NCBI GenBank assembly: GCA_015661965.1
Contig: DQVA01000100.1
Span: 1-8,720, forward strand
From: Candidatus Bipolaricaulota bacterium
GTDB taxonomy: Bacteria > Bipolaricaulota > Bipolaricaulia > Bipolaricaulales > Bipolaricaulaceae
Length of the DNA stretch: 8,720 bases
Direction of reading: 5' to 3'
In this document: positions 5,533 through 8,720 of the stretch, piece by piece
Layout of the letters: each line of letters begins with the position of its first letter
Position numbering within the stretch: the first letter of the stretch is position 1
Translations under genes and position numbers: made by a program
The notes under the pieces: generated by a model
The model's database searches: none
What the model saw: the letters and a program-made list of their open reading frames with translations, nothing else
Told to the model about the DNA's origin: nothing

Positions 5533-8313
5533 TCAGTTATCTTTGCCGCAGCAGTGTTTGTATTTCTTACCTGAGCCGCAGGGGCAGGGGTCGTTGCGGC
5601 CCACCTTGGCCTTGAACTCCGGCTTTTTCCCGGCGGGTTTCGATTTGGGTTTGACCGCGCCGGGGGAGGTGGTGGGGGAAGCGGCCCCTACCGGCACCGC
5701 CTCCGGGGGCGGCGGGGCGCCCCGCACCGATAGCTTGGGGGAAAGCAAGAACGTGAGCGCTTCCTCTTCGGCCCGCAGGAGCATCTCCTGGAACAGTCGG
5801 TGGGCCTCCCGCTTGAACTCGGTGAGGGGGTCCCGGCCGCCATAGGCTCGCCAGCCGATGACCTCCTTGAGGTCGTCCAGTTCCAGCAGGTGTTGTCGCC
5901 AGCTGGCGTCCACCACCCGCAGGAGCACCAACCGGGCCACGATGGGGAAATGGGGCGCCAGCCGCTCCCGCTGGCGGGCAAGCTGCCCCACCAACGCCTC
6001 CCGCACCCGCCCCACCAGATCCTCCCACCGCCGCGCCTGGGACAGGTTTTGGGCGCTGGGGGTGGGTTCGGCGAGACGGGTCAAAGCCTTGGAAAGCCCC
6101 TCCAGGTCCCAGGCCTCTGGACCGGAGGAGGGCGGGGCGTAACGCTCGGTCAGCACCTCGGCGTACTCGGCGGCCATCTCCTCCAGGTGGCCCATGATGT
6201 CCTCCGCATCGGGCACCTGGCCCTTGGGCGGGAGCAGAAACCTTTCTCGCAGGGCGTAGATGGCCTCCCGCTGTTTTCCCATCACCTCGTCGTATTCCAG
6301 CAGGCGCTTTCTGATCTCGAAGTTGCGTTCCTCCACCCGCTTTTGGGCCCGGCGGATGGCCCGGGTGAGGAGCTCGTGGGTGATGGGCTCCCCCTCCTTC
6401 ACCCCCAGCCGCTCCATGAGGGAGGAGATCCGTTCCCCGCCGAAGATACGTAGCAGATCGTCCTCCAGGGACATGAAGAACTGGGCGGAGCCGGGGTCCC
6501 CCTGGCGGCCGGCCCGCCCGGCCAGCTGGTCGTCGATCCGGCGTGCCTCGTGGCGCTGACAGCCGATCACGTGTAGGCCTCCCTGGTAGAGGCGGTCCCG
6601 CCATTCCTCGGGCCGGAAGGGGTGGCCCGTCTCCTGACACCACTTCTTGATCTGGGCCAGGCATTTCTTGCCATAGGGGGAATCGGGGTCGGCCGGCCGC
6701 ACGATCTTTCGCCGCTCCTCCTCCGCTTCCCGCCTGTACTTCTCGAGAAGCTCCCGGTATTTTTCCGGCTCCTCCTCGGGGTCGGCCTCCTGGCGGGCAC
6801 GGAACTCGGGGTTTCCCCCGAGCAGGATGTCGGTGCCGCGGCCGGCCATGTTGGTGGCGATGGTGATCGCACCCAGGCGGCCCGCCTGGGCCACGATCTG
6901 GGCCTCCCGCTCGTGATGCTTGGCGTTCAGTACCTGATGGGGGAGCTTGCGGCGCTTCAGGAGCCGGGACAGCTGCTCGGAGTCCTCAATGGAGGTGGTG
7001 CCGATGAGGACGGGGTAGCCCTCCTTGTACAGCCGCTCCACCTCGTCGGCCACCGCCTCGAACTTGGCCTTCTTGGTGCGGTAGATCACGTCGGGCAGCG
7101 CTTGCCGGATCAGGGGCCGGTTGGTGGGGATCTGCACCACATCCAGGCCGTAGATCTCTTTGAACTCCGCTTCCTCCGTCTTGGCGGTGCCGGTCATCCC
7201 CGCCAGGCCTTTGTACAACCGGAAGTAGTGCTGCAGGGTGATGGTGGCCAGGGTCTGGGACTCCCGCTGGATGGTGAGCCCTTCCTTGGCCTCGATGGCC
7301 TGGTGCAGCCCGCCGGAGTAGCGGCGATCGGGCATGAGGCGCCCGGTGAACTCATCCACGATGATCACCCGGCCGTCCTTGACGATGTAGTCCCGGTCCC
7401 GCTTGAAGAAGACGCGGGCCCTGAGGGCGGTCTCCAGGTGATGCAGGGCCAGCGTGGCCCGGGGGTCGAACATGTTCTCGAACTTCAGGATCTTTTCCGC
7501 TTTAGCGATGCCCTGATCGGTGAGGGTGAGGCGGCGGTGTTCCTCGTCCACCTCGAAGTCCTCCCCCTCCCGGAATAGCTTGGCAATGCGGGCGAACTCC
7601 TTGAACATGCGGGCCGTCTCCCGGGTGGGGCCGGAGATGATCAAGGGGGTCCTGGCCTCGTCGATGAGGATGTAGTCGATCTCGTCCACGATGGCGAAGT
7701 CGAGCGGCCCCTGGACCTTCTGGTCCTGGGAGATCACCATGTGGTCCCTGAGGTAGTCGAACCCGAACTGGGCGTTGGTGCCGTAGGTGATGTCCGCCTG
7801 ATAGGCGGCCTTGCGGGCCTCGGGCTCCATCCCCTCCTGGATCAGGCCCACCTTGAGCCCCAAGAACTCGTAGACTGGGCCCATCCAGTGGCGGTCGCGC
7901 CGGGCCAGGTAATCGTTGACCGTGACCACGTGCACCTTGCCCACCAGGGCGTTGAGGTAGGCGGGCATGGTGGCCACCAACGTCTTCCCCTCGCCGGTCT
8001 TCATCTCGGCGATCCGGCGCTGGTGGAGGACGACGCCGCCCAGCACCTGGACGTCGTAGGGATAGAGGCCAATAGTCCTGGTTGCCGCCTCCCTGACCAC
8101 GGCGAACGCCTCCGGCAGGAGGTCATCCAGTGTCTCCCCCTCGGCGAGGCGGGCCTTGAACTCGTCGGTTTTGGCCTGCAGCTCAGCATCGGAGGCGCCT
8201 TTTACCTTCTCTGACCAGGCGTTGACCTCTTCCACCAGGGGCAGGAGTTTCTTGAGCTTCTGTTCGTTGGTCTGGCCGAACACGAAGTCTACGGCCTTTT
8301 TGAACGACACCAT
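5533..8313 (-). CDS. secA: Preprotein translocase ATPase SecA
   Basis: A 926-residue full-length motor that binds the SecYEG channel and pushes unfolded preproteins across the membrane using ATP. Walker A is TGEGKT at 106-111. The Walker B region is VDEID at 209-213, followed by ILIDEARTPLIISG. IVDEFTGR is at 318-325, GMTGTA at 372-377, GRGTDI at 491-496, and motif VI QLAGRAGRQGDPG at 596-608. The helical scaffold/wing region follows, then a Pro-rich linker (about 862-900) and a zinc-binding SEC-C tail, C910, C912, C921, C922, which in the family contacts SecB or ribosomes. A charged insert (about 501-577) lies between GGNPEF and GGLHVIG. Start: ATG 8313-8311 matches the family N-terminus (FKKAVDFVFG, NEQKLKKLLP). 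No SD precedes it, but a promoter-like pair does. It lies 42 bases after a TPR gene on the same strand. Several signature residues differ from the norm. Confidence 0.97.
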   Translation of the reverse strand: MVSFKKAVDFVFGQTNEQKLKKLLPLVEEVNAWSEKVKGASDAELQAKTDEFKARLAEGETLDDLLPEAFAVVREAATRTIGLYPYDVQVLGGVVLHQRRIAEMKTGEGKTLVATMPAYLNALVGKVHVVTVNDYLARRDRHWMGPVYEFLGLKVGLIQEGMEPEARKAAYQADITYGTNAQFGFDYLRDHMVISQDQKVQGPLDFAIVDEIDYILIDEARTPLIISGPTRETARMFKEFARIAKLFREGEDFEVDEEHRRLTLTDQGIAKAEKILKFENMFDPRATLALHHLETALRARVFFKRDRDYIVKDGRVIIVDEFTGRLMPDRRYSGGLHQAIEAKEGLTIQRESQTLATITLQHYFRLYKGLAGMTGTAKTEEAEFKEIYGLDVVQIPTNRPLIRQALPDVIYRTKKAKFEAVADEVERLYKEGYPVLIGTTSIEDSEQLSRLLKRRKLPHQVLNAKHHEREAQIVAQAGRLGAITIATNMAGRGTDILLGGNPEFRARQEADPEEEPEKYRELLEKYRREAEEERRKIVRPADPDSPYGKKCLAQIKKWCQETGHPFRPEEWRDRLYQGGLHVIGCQRHEARRIDDQLAGRAGRQGDPGSAQFFMSLEDDLLRIFGGERISSLMERLGVKEGEPITHELLTRAIRRAQKRVEERNFEIRKRLLEYDEVMGKQREAIYALRERFLLPPKGQVPDAEDIMGHLEEMAAEYAEVLTERYAPPSSGPEAWDLEGLSKALTRLAEPTPSAQNLSQARRWEDLVGRVREALVGQLARQRERLAPHFPIVARLVLLRVVDASWRQHLLELDDLKEVIGWRAYGGRDPLTEFKREAHRLFQEMLLRAEEEALTFLLSPKLSVRGAPPPPEAVPVGAASPTTSPGAVKPKSKPAGKKPEFKAKVGRNDPCPCGSGKKYKHCCGKDN

Positions 8314-8321
8314 GGCAGATG

Positions 8322-8350
8322 ACTATAAGCCCGGGCCGGGGCAGCCGCAA
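8322..8350 (-). promoter_or_regulatory. Putative secA promoter, possibly giving a leaderless mRNA
   Basis: On the - strand TTGCGG (8350-8345), a 17-base spacer and TATAGT (8327-8322). The -10 differs from TATAAT by one base; the -35 keeps only TTG. The -10 ends 8 bases before the secA ATG, so transcription would begin at or within about 3 bases of the start codon. The missing SD fits that arrangement. Co-transcription from the TPR gene upstream remains possible. Confidence 0.5.
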
Positions 8351-8355
8351 CGGAC

Positions 8356-8720
8356 TTAAGGGAGCTGCGCCAGGGAGCGCACCACGCCTTCCCGCTGCTG
8401 CCTGAGCCGGGCGAGGTCAGTCCGGATGGCCCCGTACTCCTCGGCGGTGACCTCCCCGGCGAGTTTCCGTTCCAGCCGGGCGATCTTGCGGTCGATCACC
8501 TGCAGGGCGCGCTGGTAATACCCCTTCGCCTCCTCATAGCGATAGGTGTTGCGGTAGATGTCCCCCAGCAAGATGAGGGCTCGTTCGAAGCGGGGATCTA
8601 GCTCCAGGATCTCCTTCAGCCGCTCCTGGGCGGATACGTAGTCGTGGCGTTCCCTGAGGTCGAGCGCCGCCAGCAGATACCGGGCCCCGAGTTCGGTGTC
8701 CCTATGGGGACGGGTGGCGA
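8356..8720 (-). CDS. TPR-repeat protein, C-terminal part (5' end outside window)
   Basis: The frame is open from the right edge to a TAA at 8358-8356, giving about 120 visible C-terminal residues. Two tetratricopeptide units are recognisable: GARYLLAALDLRERHDYVSA with KEILELDPRF, then ALILLGDIYRNTYRYEEAKG with YYQRAL. TPR units form helical pairs that hold protein partners. The tail (about 45 residues, IDRKIARLERKLAGEVTAEE onward) is charged and probably coiled coil. The start is outside the window; the TTG at 8571 is an internal leucine because the first repeat lies upstream of it. It is on the same strand as secA, 42 bases upstream, so the two may be co-transcribed. No specific function can be assigned: the N-terminus, which could carry a signal peptide or other domain, is not visible. 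Confidence 0.8.
   Translation of the reverse strand, partial: ATRPHRDTELGARYLLAALDLRERHDYVSAQERLKEILELDPRFERALILLGDIYRNTYRYEEAKGYYQRALQVIDRKIARLERKLAGEVTAEEYGAIRTDLARLRQQREGVVRSLAQLP

Noticed and set aside
5567..6664. 365-residue - strand open frame within secA in another frame
   Set aside because: Pro/Gly/Arg-rich out-of-frame shadow overlapping well-conserved SecA sequence.
6622..7578. 318-residue + strand open frame opposite secA
   Set aside because: Low-complexity Gly/Leu/Val shadow of secA with no start signal.

Overview
This is a GC-rich bacterial window built almost entirely of conserved housekeeping genes. Bacterial origin is supported by strong Shine-Dalgarno (SD) sequences of the AGGAGGTGA type, a CIRCE operator, sigma70-like promoters and the hrcA-grpE-dnaK-dnaJ gene order. 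DnaK lacks the roughly 20-residue nucleotide-binding-domain insert typical of proteobacterial and related diderm DnaK. That points towards a Firmicutes, Chloroflexi, Actinobacteria, Thermotogae or deep-branching candidate-phylum type of lineage. The species cannot be fixed from the sequence alone.

Layout, left to right. The + strand at 1-213 carries the C-terminal end of a REP-associated (IS200-like) tyrosine transposase cut by the window edge, followed at once by an imperfect palindrome (215-237). From 4782 down to 265 on the - strand lies a compact heat-shock operon: hrcA (repressor), grpE (nucleotide exchange factor), dnaK (Hsp70) and dnaJ (Hsp40). It has a good promoter (TTGACC, 17 bases, TATTAT) and a CIRCE operator that abuts the hrcA start codon and contains its ribosome binding site. 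The genes are tightly coupled: hrcA/grpE overlap by 4 bases, grpE/dnaK by 35, and dnaK/dnaJ are separated by 3.

Divergent from hrcA on the + strand is a small tandem-ACT-domain protein (4970-5341). A 191-base non-coding stretch (5342-5532) follows, between convergent gene ends. It contains degenerate short repeats (CACAGAG-like on one side, CTCGGTG/CTCCGTG-like on the other) forming an imperfect inverted repeat. From 8720 down to 5533 on the - strand lie the end of a TPR protein with a charged helical tail, then secA, the preprotein translocase ATPase. secA has no visible SD but has a promoter-like pair whose -10 sits 8 bases before the ATG, suggesting leaderless transcription.

Functionally the window joins protein folding (DnaK system with its own repressor) and protein export (SecA), plus one small-molecule-sensing protein and traces of mobile or repetitive DNA in the two convergent gaps. 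I found no CRISPR array, RNA gene, toxin-antitoxin pair or defence locus, and no clear new multi-gene system. The most unusual signals are the possible leaderless secA start, SecA motif departures, the repeat island, and the CIRCE operator fused to the hrcA start.
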